Assembly: GCA_013306675.1 (NCBI GenBank)
Contig: JABLUY010000153.1
Span: 29,371 to 93,370, forward strand
Length of the DNA: 64,000 bases
Direction of reading: 5' to 3'
From: Thraustochytrium sp. TN22
Lineage: Eukaryota; Sar; Bigyra; Thraustochytrida; Thraustochytriidae
Shown here in pieces: positions 46,223-55,595 of the stretch. Numbering within the stretch: position 1 is the stretch's first letter; the number at the start of each line of letters is the position of its first letter. The notes under the pieces are model-generated. The model was not told the DNA's origin and made no database searches. It was given only the letters and a program-made list of their open reading frames with translations. Position numbers and translations under genes: made by a program.

Positions 46223-46665
46223 CGGGAAGGCGCGCGGCGGAGTTGGGCGCGCATCGCGCATCGCAGCGGCGCGGCGCGGCGCTGCGGCGCGCGCTCACGC
46301 TCCATCCATCCATCCATCCATCCATCCCTCGCTCGCTCGCGCGCTCGCGAGCTCGGCAGCGGCGCGCGGCGCGGCGGCGCGGCGCGCGCGCAGGCGGGGC
46401 GAGGCGGGCGCGGCCGGCGACGGCCCCGCGCGCGGCGAGAGCGGAGCGAGGCGGCCGAGGGCGACCGGACGCGGCCTCGGAGGCAGGTGAGGCGGCACGT
46501 GCTCGCGGCGCCGCTCCCCCCCGCCGCGAGGCAGGCGCCAGTCGCTAGCGCGCTCGCTCGCGCGCGCGGGCGCCCGTCGCAGGGGCGGCGGCGGCCAGGC
46601 GGCCCCGGTCGCGGTCTCCGCGCGCAGGCAGCAGCAGCGGCGGCAGCGGCAGCGGCAGCTGCAGC
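45389..46665. other. Intergenic region with tetranucleotide arrays and CpG-rich promoter
   Basis: No gene supported in 1.3 kb. It contains (GCAG)n at about 46188-46221, (CATC)n at about 46302-46326 running into CTCGCTCG, and strongly GC-rich sequence up to the next start, which has GCAGC repeats directly before the ATG. Confidence 0.5.
46188..46350. repeat. (CAGG)n and (CATC)n microsatellites
   Basis: About eight CAGG units, then 80 bases later about six CATC units followed by CTCG units. Similar CAGG arrays occur at 12685 and 8030, so this motif is prone to expansion genome-wide. Confidence 0.85.
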
Positions 46666-48582
46666 ATGGCGACCGAGCGCGATGCGCTGCACAAGCGGCT
46701 GGTGGAGTTCTTCCAGCGGTACGACCCGGCGCGGCTGGAGCATGGGATCGACGCGGTGGTGGACTTCGGCCTCGCCGAGGGCATGGACGCGCTCAACTCG
46801 GCGCTCATGGACAGGTACGGGACGTACCTGGGCGGCGGCGCGAGCGACGCGGCGTTCGGAGTGGCGGAGCGGCAGGTGCTGCGGTCGCGCATCGAGATGT
46901 TCTACATCAAGCATGACGTGACGAAGCTGGACAGCCCGTCGGACATCGACGCCATCACGGACTGGGCCATGCACAATGGCGTGGACGTGCTGTCGGACAA
47001 GCTCGCGCGCAAGTTCGGCGAGGGCGTCGAGGACGTGATGGAGTCCGACGTGCTGGTGCAGCTGGAGGCCTTTTACGAGAAGCACGACCCGAATAAGACC
47101 GAGGAGGAGATCCGCACTGTGCTGACGTGGGGCATCGTCCACGGCTTTACGACGCTCAACGTCAAGCTCATCGAGAAGTACGGCGAGGGCCTGGGCGCCA
47201 TGGACCGTAACAAGGTGCGCGAGGAGATCGAGCGCAAGCTGACCAAGTTCTACGAGACGCACGCGCCGGCCAAGCTGGACCCGGAGAACCTCGAGTTCGT
47301 CGTGGACTACACGCTCAAGCACGGCCTGCATGACATGAACCGGCGCCTGCAGCAAAAGTACGGCGCCAACCTGAACACCATTCTGCGGCGGCAGTCGGGC
47401 CGCGCCTCGCGGCCCAACTCGGTGTCGCGCCAGGGCAGCTTCCGCCGTAGCGTGCGCAAGAGCATCCGGTCGCTGACGCGCCAGAGCATGGCGTCGGACA
47501 CGACGCGCGAGGAGGCCGAGGCGCAGGTCGAGGCCGACATCGCCTACCTGGACTACCTGCGCAAGCTGGTGGAGGTGTTTTACGCGCGCCACGACCCGAA
47601 CCGCCTGCTGGAGGAGGGCGTGACGCCCATTATCGAATTCGCCATGGCCTCTGGCGAGCTCGCGCTCAACGACTTCTTGCGCGAGCAGTACGGCCAGGAC
47701 CTGACCGACATCGACGTGGAGTTCCAGCGTGTGCGCGAGCAGCTTGTGCGCTTCTACGCGCGCTTCGACCCGTCCAAGCTCGAGCCGGAGAACGAGCACC
47801 AGCTCGACACCGTTGCGGGCTGGGCGCTCGTCAACGGCCTGGACCGCCTCAACGAGACGCTGCGCCGCAAGTACGACGATGACCTCGACGGCTCCGGGCT
47901 CAAGGCGCGCCTGCGCCTCTTTTACGGCGCCGTGGGCGCCAACAAGTCCGAGCGCGACATTCAGACTATCGTGGACTGGGTCTCGGAGAACTCCATCGAC
48001 GCGCTCAACCGCAAGCTCAAGAAGCGCTACGGCAAGAGCCTGGTCGACACCACCTTTGCCGAGGAGCCCGACGTGACGCGCTCCTCGGGCGCCTCGAGCC
48101 GCTCCGGCACGCCGCCCCTGCCGCAAGTGCACGGCAAGCCGCCTCCGCCCGACCGGCGCCCCGACGCGGGCCGCGAGCGCTCCAACTCCACGGACCACCC
48201 GGACATGCCAGCGCCCATCCCCATGAACGTGCAAAAGTACCGCTCCTTGGCGCCGCTCCCCACCGGCCCGCCACCCGAGATTGGTCTCCCTGACGAGGCT
48301 GACCGCGCCAAGCAGAGCGCCGCGCTCGAGGCGCGCCTCATGACCTTTTACGAGAAGAAGGACCCGGAGCTTGCCACGCCCGAGCAGGTCGCCTCGGACG
48401 CGGCCAAGGTCCTCCGCGACGGCATTGATGCCTTCAACGCGGAGCTCATGGAAACCTACGGCGAGTCACTCGTATCTCTGGACCGCGGCCGCTCCTCGGT
48501 GCGTGCGTCCGTGCGCGCCAGCGCCTCGCTGCGCGCCTCGCGCTCCTCGCTCAAGGCCTCGCTCAAGGCCGCCTCCGTCTAA
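46666..48582 (+). CDS. Eight-repeat helical protein (FYxKxDPxKL repeats)
   Basis: A 638-residue protein from GCAGCATGG. Eight units of about 50 residues share the pattern LxxxLxxFYxxHDPxKLxx...IxxVxDWxxxxGxDALNxxLxxKYGxxL. They begin near residues 8, 68, 127, 188, 297, 355, 411 and 554. Clear examples are LRSRIEMFYIKHDVTKLD, LVQLEAFYEKHDPNK and LEARLMTFYEKKDP. Basic Ser/Arg linkers interrupt them at about 243-290 (SRQGSFRRSVRKSIRSLTRQ) and 470-545, and the tail is Ser/Arg/Ala-rich. No membrane segment or catalytic motif is seen. The repeats should fold as paired helices and act as a scaffold. I do not know a named family with this signature. Confidence 0.85.
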   Translation: MATERDALHKRLVEFFQRYDPARLEHGIDAVVDFGLAEGMDALNSALMDRYGTYLGGGASDAAFGVAERQVLRSRIEMFYIKHDVTKLDSPSDIDAITDWAMHNGVDVLSDKLARKFGEGVEDVMESDVLVQLEAFYEKHDPNKTEEEIRTVLTWGIVHGFTTLNVKLIEKYGEGLGAMDRNKVREEIERKLTKFYETHAPAKLDPENLEFVVDYTLKHGLHDMNRRLQQKYGANLNTILRRQSGRASRPNSVSRQGSFRRSVRKSIRSLTRQSMASDTTREEAEAQVEADIAYLDYLRKLVEVFYARHDPNRLLEEGVTPIIEFAMASGELALNDFLREQYGQDLTDIDVEFQRVREQLVRFYARFDPSKLEPENEHQLDTVAGWALVNGLDRLNETLRRKYDDDLDGSGLKARLRLFYGAVGANKSERDIQTIVDWVSENSIDALNRKLKKRYGKSLVDTTFAEEPDVTRSSGASSRSGTPPLPQVHGKPPPPDRRPDAGRERSNSTDHPDMPAPIPMNVQKYRSLAPLPTGPPPEIGLPDEADRAKQSAALEARLMTFYEKKDPELATPEQVASDAAKVLRDGIDAFNAELMETYGESLVSLDRGRSSVRASVRASASLRASRSSLKASLKAASV

Positions 48583-49115
48583 CGTGTGGGTCTCTTTGAT
48601 GGATGGGACCCGTCCCATCCTTTCAGCCCGCGACCCCGACCTGCTGTCTGCCCACCATGTTCGCAACCCTGTTCACCCCGTCTACCGACCCCTTATGCGA
48701 AAGACAAATATCTTCTATGTGTGTCATCATCACGGTGAGACTCGGACCTCCCTCCAACTTGGTCCTTCAAGACCGCCTCGCAAAACTCCTCCGAGTCAGG
48801 CTTTGTCGAGAAGAAGCCCGTGCGTGTACTCCCTCCACACTCCACCTTCTTCGCGGCTCGAGAAGCATTACCTTGTTCCTTCTGGAGAAGCATTACCTTG
48901 TTCTTTTTCTCCCTGACCCTCGCTGTTGCTCTTCTTCCTGCCGCTTCCTGCCGTCACTTTGCCGACCCTTTGCCCGTTCTTGCTGTGCTGGTCCTCGTCG
49001 TTCAACGTCGCTGTGACAGGTGACAGGCTGCGACTCGGACGACTTGGGCAAATCTGCAAAGCGCCGCCGCGAGTGCGGTCGGGCGCCCGCACCGCGGCAC
49101 CGCGGCCGGGCGCGT
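48583..49115. other. Pyrimidine-rich spacer with short direct repeat
   Basis: No gene. AGAAGCATTACCTTGTTC occurs twice in tandem (about 48862 and 48885), followed by a CT-rich stretch. The next gene's frame is open from 49020 but lacks an ATG until 49116. Confidence 0.5.
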
Positions 49116-51005
49116 ATGCGGCGAGGCGGCCCACGTCGCGGCCGCGCGCGGAGCCCAAACGGCGCACGAGCAAGCGCGAATGAGGAGCTGACGGGGCCAA
49201 GCGACCTGCTCGAGGAGATCGAACTCAGCCCATGGAAGCGCTGGCACAGGTACGGCGTATGGCCGACGCGGCTGCTCGTGCACGCGTTCTCGGTCGTCTC
49301 GCTGCTCGTCTATGTGACCTGGGTGGAGGGCGCTCTGCTGCGAGCATCCGAGGAGTACATGCGTGACGGGTACAACCTGCTGCTGCGCGGCGCGGCCCAG
49401 CACGACGAGCTGGCGCACCGCGGCGGCTTCGGCTACGACGCAGAGGATTTCCACTCAAGTGACTTCTTTGTGTACAACACGAGCGACCTTTCCGCGCAGC
49501 TGCAGCGTGTGCTGCGGCGCTACTTTCGCCTGGAGGTGGACTCGGTCGACCACGTCGTGGTGGCCGGCTCCGCCCTCGGGCCGGTGCCCTACCCTGAGCT
49601 CGAGCTGCACCTGCGCAACGGGTCGCGCAGTGTGCGCGAGCTGCGCTCCGCGCGCGCGCTCGGCAGGCTGCCGGCAGACCTGGTACGCAACGTGAGCGCG
49701 CTGCAGCTCACGCTCTGGATGGAGGCCATCGACCCGGACAGCGAGCTCGTGCTCGACGATCCATGCATGCGCTGGCAGTTCGCCGTGCGCTTCACGCGCG
49801 GGGGCGGTGCCGGCCCCTTCTTTGGCCGTCTGCTCTCCGAGGGCGGCCATCAGTGCCTCGCCTCGCCGCAGCACTCGACACACGAGTTTGGGCCCAGCGC
49901 GCTGTCCATGACCTGGATCCACGCCTGGCTCTGCGTTTGCGCGCTCGTCCACCTGTGCACCGGCCTGGGCCGCGTGCGCCGCGGGCTTGTCGTGCTCGCC
50001 CTCTTGCGCGGCGCCTTGTCGGGCTGCGAGGAGGAGGAGCCCGGGGTGGCTGCGCCGGCGCCGGCGCCGGCGCCGCAGGACGGCCTCAACGCGCACCCTG
50101 CGTGGCGCGAGATCCCGTTCCGGGACAAGCTCACCATCATCAATGGGTGGAACCTGCTCGCCGTGCTGGCGGATTTGTGCTGTCTCCTGTACGCGGCGGC
50201 GCAGATCGCGCAGGTGGTGGACCGAGTGCGTGGCTTGCCGGGAAGGCTGGACGAGCTCGGGCTCGGCCTTGGCGCCGACGCCAGCAAGGCCTTCCTCGGG
50301 CTCGGGTGCGCGCTGCACCTGGTCTCGCTGCTGGAGTACGCCGAGTTCGGCCTCGTGGACTACCTCTTTCTGCAGGTGAACCGCGCGGCGCGCGTCGAGG
50401 TGCTCCGCACGCTGCTGGGCGTGCTGCCCATCTCGGCGGCCTACCTGTTCTTCGGCGTCGCGGTGTACGGCGAGGACGTCTCCCGCTTCGGCGGCGTGCG
50501 TAACGCGGCCATCACGCTCTTCGCCATGTGTATCGGCGACGAGATCTTCCCGACCTTCCAGGACCTGGCGGCCAACACGGAGGTGCCGTACGCGGTCACG
50601 GCGTTGTACCTGTCGAGCTTTGTGATTTTGCACCTGAACGTTGTGGCCATGTGCATCATCGCCGTGGTGGAGCAAACCTTCATCGAGCAGGGCCTCTGGC
50701 TCTTGGACCGTACGCCCCCGGCCGGCAGCCTTGGCGCGGCCGGGCCGCCGACGGCGAGGGTGGCAACGGCCGCCGCACAGGCCGCCGCCTCGCTGGAGGC
50801 CTCGCCCCTGACGCCGCGCACAGGGGTGGCGCTCAACATGTCCGGGCGCACTGCAGCGGCGCTGCAGCGCACGGCCTGGGAGCCGCGGCGCGCGGGGCGC
50901 ACGGTGCGGGCCTCCTCGGCGCAGGAGGTCCCGGTATGGCGCGGTGCGGCCGGCGCCCGCAGCCTGGACGACCGTGACCTCGGGCCGCGCACGCCTCTTC
51001 TGTAA
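49116..51005 (+). CDS. TRPML/polycystin-like cation channel
   Basis: A 629-residue protein from the first in-frame ATG (49116). A cytosolic basic N-terminus leads to TM1 (TRLLVHAFSVVSLLVYVTWV, about 48-70). A large lumenal loop with Asn-glycosylation sites and Cys pairs (DDPCMRWQF, GGHQCL) spans about 75-260. Five more membrane segments follow, with the pore loop FAMCIGDEIFPTF near 468-480 and TM6 VTALYLSSFVILHLNVVAMC. This layout matches mucolipins, whose filter is typically NGDD; here it is IGDE. Mucolipins release Ca2+ and other cations from endolysosomes and bind PI(3,5)P2 through basic N-terminal residues. The C-terminal 90 residues are low complexity without an obvious dileucine signal except the final TPLL. 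Confidence 0.82.
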   Translation: MRRGGPRRGRARSPNGARASANEELTGPSDLLEEIELSPWKRWHRYGVWPTRLLVHAFSVVSLLVYVTWVEGALLRASEEYMRDGYNLLLRGAAQHDELAHRGGFGYDAEDFHSSDFFVYNTSDLSAQLQRVLRRYFRLEVDSVDHVVVAGSALGPVPYPELELHLRNGSRSVRELRSARALGRLPADLVRNVSALQLTLWMEAIDPDSELVLDDPCMRWQFAVRFTRGGGAGPFFGRLLSEGGHQCLASPQHSTHEFGPSALSMTWIHAWLCVCALVHLCTGLGRVRRGLVVLALLRGALSGCEEEEPGVAAPAPAPAPQDGLNAHPAWREIPFRDKLTIINGWNLLAVLADLCCLLYAAAQIAQVVDRVRGLPGRLDELGLGLGADASKAFLGLGCALHLVSLLEYAEFGLVDYLFLQVNRAARVEVLRTLLGVLPISAAYLFFGVAVYGEDVSRFGGVRNAAITLFAMCIGDEIFPTFQDLAANTEVPYAVTALYLSSFVILHLNVVAMCIIAVVEQTFIEQGLWLLDRTPPAGSLGAAGPPTARVATAAAQAAASLEASPLTPRTGVALNMSGRTAAALQRTAWEPRRAGRTVRASSAQEVPVWRGAAGARSLDDRDLGPRTPLL

Positions 51006-51207
51006 TCTACTACTCTGGGCACCAACGCAGAGGCCCATCTGATGGTTTGGCTGGTCTTTTTTGTTTTCTTTAGAGTTGGTCTGTTGGGGGTTGTGTGGGG
51101 TGGGCGGTCTTCTACTACTCCTCGTCGTGATTCTGTCTCTGTCTCTCTGTCTCTCGTTCGTCATCCTCCTTCCTTGGCCTTCTTTTTTTCTTGTTGGTGG
51201 GTTTTCT

Positions 51208-51897
51208 TCACACCGAGCCGCAGTCTGAGATGCTGATGCGAGTCGTGGGGCGGCCCTTGACAATGAGGTCGCGCGACAGGTCTTCGAGCACCTCCATGCC
51301 GGCCGTGACGTGGCCAAAGGGCACGTGGCGGCCGTCCAGGTGCAGGCATGGCTTGAGCGTAATAAAGAAGCAGCTGGCATTGCGGTGCGCACCAGCGTTG
51401 GCCATGCTGAGGATGCCCGGCTTGGCGTGCCTGAAGAAGTAGCCCTCGTCGTCAAAGTACTGGGTGTCGAAGGCGGAGTGGCCGCCCCGGCCACGCAGGT
51501 TGTTGACGTCGCCCATGAGCAGCCAGGACTCCTTCATGATCTGGTGCACCTCGGTGTCCTTGTAGGAGAACTTCTCGTCGGGCAGGTCGGTCTCGCCGTC
51601 GCAGAGCTTGAGGAAGTTGGCCGCCGTGCGCGGCAGCAGGTCGTCCGCCAGCTCGAGCTCCACGGTGCCCACCTTGTCGTTGCCGCGCGAGAACTCCAAG
51701 AAGGCGCGCGCGCGCACGTGGCCCTCGCGCTGCAGCGGCGGCAGCACGGGCGCGGCCTCGAGCTCCGCCAGCCACGCCTCGCGCGCCGCCTTGTCCTCGT
51801 AGTGCCGCTTGAGCCAGTCGAAGCCCTTGGAGCCGCGCCGCGCCGGCCCGCGCCCCAGCCCGCGCGCCACGCACGCCGCGCCCGCCGCGCGCCGCAT
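51208..51897 (-). CDS. Cyclophilin-type PPIase domain protein, degenerate, probably organellar
   Basis: A 229-residue protein from the first in-frame ATG with a suitable leader (51897): MRRAAGAACVARGLGRGPARR is basic, Ser/Ala-rich and free of acids, like a mitochondrial presequence. The cyclophilin fold begins near residue 75: DKVGTVELELADDLLPRTAANFLKLC, then KPGILSMANAGAHRNASCFFI and HLDGRHVPFGHVTAGMEVL. Key catalytic positions differ from active cyclophilins: the Arg of FHRVI is replaced (VHQIM), QGGD is replaced by MGDV, and the Trp before LDGKHVVFG is His. Prolyl isomerase activity is therefore doubtful; a binding role is more likely. The open frame continues upstream into purine repeats without credible sequence. 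Confidence 0.82.
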   Translation of the reverse strand: MRRAAGAACVARGLGRGPARRGSKGFDWLKRHYEDKAAREAWLAELEAAPVLPPLQREGHVRARAFLEFSRGNDKVGTVELELADDLLPRTAANFLKLCDGETDLPDEKFSYKDTEVHQIMKESWLLMGDVNNLRGRGGHSAFDTQYFDDEGYFFRHAKPGILSMANAGAHRNASCFFITLKPCLHLDGRHVPFGHVTAGMEVLEDLSRDLIVKGRPTTRISISDCGSV

Positions 51898-52908
51898 CCT
51901 CGCCCGCCTCGCCGCGCCCCGCCTCCGCGCCGCCTGAACGCCCGCCCGCCCGCGCGCCCGCCAGCCGCGCCGCCCGCGCTCCGCTCTGCCGCGCGCCGCG
52001 CCCGCCGCCAAGCGCGGCGCAGCAGAGGCCTGCCTGCCTGTGGTCGCGGCCGCAGCCACTTCGGCGCCCTGCCGCGCCGGAGCCGCCCGTCGCCGCCGCG
52101 CGCGAGCCGGGGACCAGGGCCGAGCTGAGGAGCGCGAGCAGGACAGGCCCGACAGGGAACGGGAGGACGACGAGCTGACGACGAGCTGTCGACGGGCTGA
52201 GGAGACGGGAGAAGGAGAGGTGGAGATCGTGAAATGCAGAGGAAAAGATGATGATGAGGAGGAGGAGGAGGACGAGGACGAGGAGGTGGTGGTGGAAGGG
52301 GACGAGGAGCTGAGGACGAGGAGCTGAGGAGCCGGGAGGAGGAGAGGTGGAGATCGTGGCATGCAGAGGACAAGATGATGATGGTGAGGAGGAGGAGGAG
52401 GAAGTGGTGGAGGTGGACGAGGAGCTGAGGAGCTGAGGACGAGGAGCTGAGCAGGAGGAGCTGAGGACGAGGACCTGAAGACGAAGAGCCGAGGACGAGG
52501 AGCTGAGGACGAGGAGGCGTGGAGGGACGGCGAGAACAAGGAGGATGCGAAGGAGGGGTGGAGGAACAATTGAAAAGGAAGAGCAGGGCGAAGACGAAGT
52601 GCAGGCTTCCTACAACAAGAGCAGGCAGGCGCAGTCCATCCTCCACCCGCGTACCTTTTCTTCGGCCTTTTCTTTGGCTCACACGCATGTGCACTCCGTC
52701 GCCCGTGGCCGATGACGGGCCGATGTGCACTTGCTCGAGATCGAGTCGAGGGCTAGTAGACGCGACCCAGGTGTCCCGTCCTGCCAGGGGGCGGGCCGTT
52801 GGCGGTGCAATGCATGACGTGCCTGTGACAAGCCCAAGTATTGCATCGGCGCCGCGGGAGGCGAGGCGGGGAAACCGAGATGCGCGCTGCGCGCTGGCAG
52901 AGGCGACG
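51898..52908. repeat. Purine-rich GAGGA satellite and divergent promoter
   Basis: From about 52190 to 52530 the plus strand is almost all G and A: GAGGAGGAGGA and GACGAGGAGCTGAG units. A ~125-base block (AGGTGGAGATCGTG, ATGCAGAGGA, AAGATGATGATG, then GGAGGAGGA) occurs twice, at about 52217 and 52344. No gene. The interval separates the divergent cyclophilin and channel-like genes. Confidence 0.75.
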
Positions 52909-54120
52909 ATGGCTGCAACGCCGGCGCAGCAGCAGGCGCAGCAGGCGCGGCCTTCGCAGCCTGGGCCTCGGCTCTGCTTCGTGCGCGTGACGAGCGAGGT
53001 GCAGCACGTGGTGGACGGCGCCGCCGTGGTCAACGGCGAGGTGGACCTGCTCTGGCAGGCGGAAGGCGGGCAGAACGCGCTGCAGCGGCTGCGCAAGGGC
53101 TTCGGCGCGCAGGAGGCCGTGCAGGAGGGCCGCGCGTGGGTGCTGCGGCGAGCGGCAGCAGAGCCGAGCGCTGCGTGGCCCTGCGGCGCGCCAGGCGCGG
53201 GCGGGGCCGGCTGGGAGCTCTTCCGCGGCACGCGCGCCATGGAGGCGTGCGAGCTGCACTCGCTCGTGTTCTACCCGTCGCTGCAGTGCGCGCATCTGCG
53301 CGTGGCGTTTCGAGGCGTGCAGCTCGTGCAAACCTGCCTCGCGCGAGGCCGCAGCCCCCTCAACAGGCGGTGCGTTCGCCTGGAGCTGGCGCACAGCGGC
53401 ACGCTGCGCTTCGTGGCGGACGCGGCGCTGCTGACCGAGAACCGCTGGGACGACCTGCTCCCCGGCGTGGCGCCGCGCCTCGGGTCTGCGCCGCGGCACG
53501 AGCTGGCGCCGGAGATGGCCGCCGCGTGGCAGCTCGGGCCGCGCCCGGAGCTTGTGCAGGGCGTCGACTACGCGGGGCTCTTCTCCAGCGACCCGCTCGT
53601 GCTTGTGCTGCTGCAGCGGCGCTCGGAGCGCCTGCGCGCGCAGCTCTTTCTGCCGGGCTACCTCGGGTGCGCGCTGGCCGCCACGGCCGGGCTCTGCACG
53701 CAGGACGCGGGGGCGCGTCTGGCGCTGCAGACTCTCGCGGCGGTGTTTCTGGTCGCCGCCGGCCCGGCGCTCTTCGCCGTGTCGCCCACCGCCCGTTCGC
53801 AGGCGACTGCGGCGTATTACGGCCTGGCAGTGGTGACCGCTGTCGGCCTGCAGTTGGCGGCGTGCGCCGAGCAGTGTCGCGTGGAGCTCTACTTGAGCGT
53901 GCTCTGCGGGTGGAGCGCCGTGCATGCGCTGCTGGCCTGGGCGTGCGAACGCGACGTGCTGCGTGGCTCGTGGGAGCACTGCGTGGCGGCCGCCAAGCTT
54001 GACGCGGTCTCGCGGCCTGCACTGGCGCCGGACAAGGTCCGCACGCTGCCGCGCACGTCACAGGAGTTGCACGCGGACGCGCGACGTGTGCATCCCAAAG
54101 CGCTGCAGCTGCTCAGCTAG
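52909..54120 (+). CDS. Four-helix membrane protein, possibly Cys-loop receptor-like
   Basis: A 403-residue protein from the ATG at 52909. The N-terminal 230 residues look beta-rich (CFVRVTSEVQHVVDGAAVVN then VDLLWQ; HSLVFYPSLQCAHLRVAFRG; CVRLELAHSGTLRFVADAAL). Then comes a basic RRSERL and four hydrophobic helices: QLFLPGYLGCALAATAGLC, LQTLAAVFLVAAGPALFAV, YYGLAVVTAVGLQLAACA and YLSVLCGWSAVHALLAWAC. A beta ectodomain, an Arg-rich pre-M1, a Pro-containing first helix and four helices are the plan of pentameric ligand-gated channels, but the Cys-loop itself is not seen and helices are short. This is a structural guess. An alternative is an unrelated four-helix membrane protein. Confidence 0.45.
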   Translation: MAATPAQQQAQQARPSQPGPRLCFVRVTSEVQHVVDGAAVVNGEVDLLWQAEGGQNALQRLRKGFGAQEAVQEGRAWVLRRAAAEPSAAWPCGAPGAGGAGWELFRGTRAMEACELHSLVFYPSLQCAHLRVAFRGVQLVQTCLARGRSPLNRRCVRLELAHSGTLRFVADAALLTENRWDDLLPGVAPRLGSAPRHELAPEMAAAWQLGPRPELVQGVDYAGLFSSDPLVLVLLQRRSERLRAQLFLPGYLGCALAATAGLCTQDAGARLALQTLAAVFLVAAGPALFAVSPTARSQATAAYYGLAVVTAVGLQLAACAEQCRVELYLSVLCGWSAVHALLAWACERDVLRGSWEHCVAAAKLDAVSRPALAPDKVRTLPRTSQELHADARRVHPKALQLLS

Positions 54121-54431
54121 CTGGTTCTACCTAACGTTTTAAAATTAACCGAGAAGCAGCAACTCAAACTTGCAGGTTAGCTCTTCGATGGGTGGGTGCG
54201 AAAACCCACCACTTCTACTACTTTGGCTTCTGCACGCACAGTCACTCGAGACAAACACACAGACGGCCGCAGGCAGCCACAATAAACGCACTTGGATGGC
54301 CAGGCTCGTAGGCAGGCCAGGCAGGTTAACAGGCAGACACACACAGAGATGGACACTGGGGGGCGCTCCGGAAGCGAGCACGCTCGCATGCACGCATGCA
54401 CGCATGCACGCAAGAGAATACGGTGCTGGTC
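54121..54431. other. Convergent 3' spacer with GCATGCAC repeat
   Basis: AT-rich directly after the stop (ACGTTTTAAAATTAACC), consistent with a 3' end, then a GCACGCAT tandem (54387-54412). No gene. Confidence 0.55.
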
Positions 54432-55424
54432 TCAGAGACTGGCCTTGTCGAAGTGCATGACGGTCCGCGTGCCGCGCGTCGCCTTCTCCGGCTCGCCGCC
54501 GCAGCAGAAGCAGCCGCCCTTGCGCCCGAAGCGGTTCACAAAGACGTCGTCGTCATCCGGGTAGAGCGCCTCCGGCTTGAGCCCGCCGTTGACCTGCTTG
54601 ATGGAGAAGAGCAGCATGGCCGCCGTGAAGAGGGGCACGCACGAGGTCAAGAAGGAGAAGCCCAGCAGAAAGCCAGCCGGCAGCGCAGGCGCGCGCATAG
54701 TCTCGATGGAACGCTCGTAGCACGAGATGCGCGAGGCCTTATCGAGAATGAAATCCCCATCATCGGCCGCTTCCTCGATGGCCTTTTCCGCCGTCTCGTT
54801 GTAGACCGGCCACAGCTCCTTGAAGGCCACCGCTTGTTCGATCGGCGTGCCGCTGCACCGGTCGCCAGAGAAGACGTCCTCCAGCTGAAACTCGGGCAGG
54901 TCCGGGTAGCCGCCGTCCGAGGAGTTATACGCGGAGCGCGCAGCCAAACCGCAGCACAAGCTGCCAGAGACGGCCGTGTCCTGATAGGCGAGCCAGGCCT
55001 CGGGCTGCGAGATGGCAAAGAGGGTGAGGCGCTGCTGCTGGCCCTCGGTGAGGCGCAGCGTGCCGCCGCTAAGCGCACCGTTGCCCATGAGAAGCACGTA
55101 GAGGAAGGCGCCCATGACGAGCACGAGCGCAACGATCTGCACACCGAAGAAGACGAGAATCTCGAAGCGGTCCTTGCGCATCGAGCCCACGAAGCCGCCC
55201 GCCGCGATGAGCGCCTGGATCACAGCGGCCGCCAGCACCGCGGACGCCGCGCCGTTGGGCGCCGTCTCCCGCGCCAGCACCTCCTCCGCGTCGTCGCTCC
55301 CGAGAAAGAGCGCGCCGTAGATGATTGTGCCGATGCACACGAAAAACGCGACCGCGGCGCTGGCCATTTGCGCCACGCGCATCCGGTCGCCCTTGCTCAG
55401 GTTCTTCAGCGTTTCGCACGCCAT
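54432..55424 (-). CDS. Tetraspanin-like protein
   Basis: A 330-residue membrane protein from MACETLKNLSKGDRMRV. Four helices: VAQMASAAVAFFVCIGTIIY, ASAVLAAAVIQALIAAGGF, ILVFFGVQIVALVLVMGAF and FLLGFSFLTSCVPLFTAAML. The large loop between helices 3 and 4 (about 120-270) contains the Cys-Cys-Gly signature (SLCCGLAA, about 156-158) and further Cys in FSGDRCSG and RISCYER, as in tetraspanin EC2. The C-terminal cytosolic tail has a Cys cluster (GGCFCCGG) that could be palmitoylated, also a tetraspanin habit. Tetraspanins organise membrane microdomains at the plasma membrane and endosomes. The sequence is divergent, and the loop is longer than typical. Confidence 0.75.
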   Translation of the reverse strand: MACETLKNLSKGDRMRVAQMASAAVAFFVCIGTIIYGALFLGSDDAEEVLARETAPNGAASAVLAAAVIQALIAAGGFVGSMRKDRFEILVFFGVQIVALVLVMGAFLYVLLMGNGALSGGTLRLTEGQQQRLTLFAISQPEAWLAYQDTAVSGSLCCGLAARSAYNSSDGGYPDLPEFQLEDVFSGDRCSGTPIEQAVAFKELWPVYNETAEKAIEEAADDGDFILDKASRISCYERSIETMRAPALPAGFLLGFSFLTSCVPLFTAAMLLFSIKQVNGGLKPEALYPDDDDVFVNRFGRKGGCFCCGGEPEKATRGTRTVMHFDKASL

Positions 55425-55557
55425 CTTGCCCTCGCCGCTGCCTGCGTCCTCGAAGCCCGCCGCCTAGGCGCCCACCACGTCGCGCGCGCGAGCTCGAGCC
55501 CCGCCTAGCCCAGCCCAGCCAGTTAGTTGGCTCGGGCTGGATTTCGAAATGGACGCC

Positions 55558-55595
<38 letters not shown>

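Noticed and set aside
45901-48234. A 777-codon minus-strand frame opposite the eight-repeat protein
   Set aside because: It is the antisense shadow of the repeat gene; the apparent periodicity comes from the real repeats.
49455-51494. A 679-codon minus-strand frame opposite the TRPML-like gene
   Set aside because: Antisense shadow with no membrane segments or motifs, while the plus strand encodes a clear channel.
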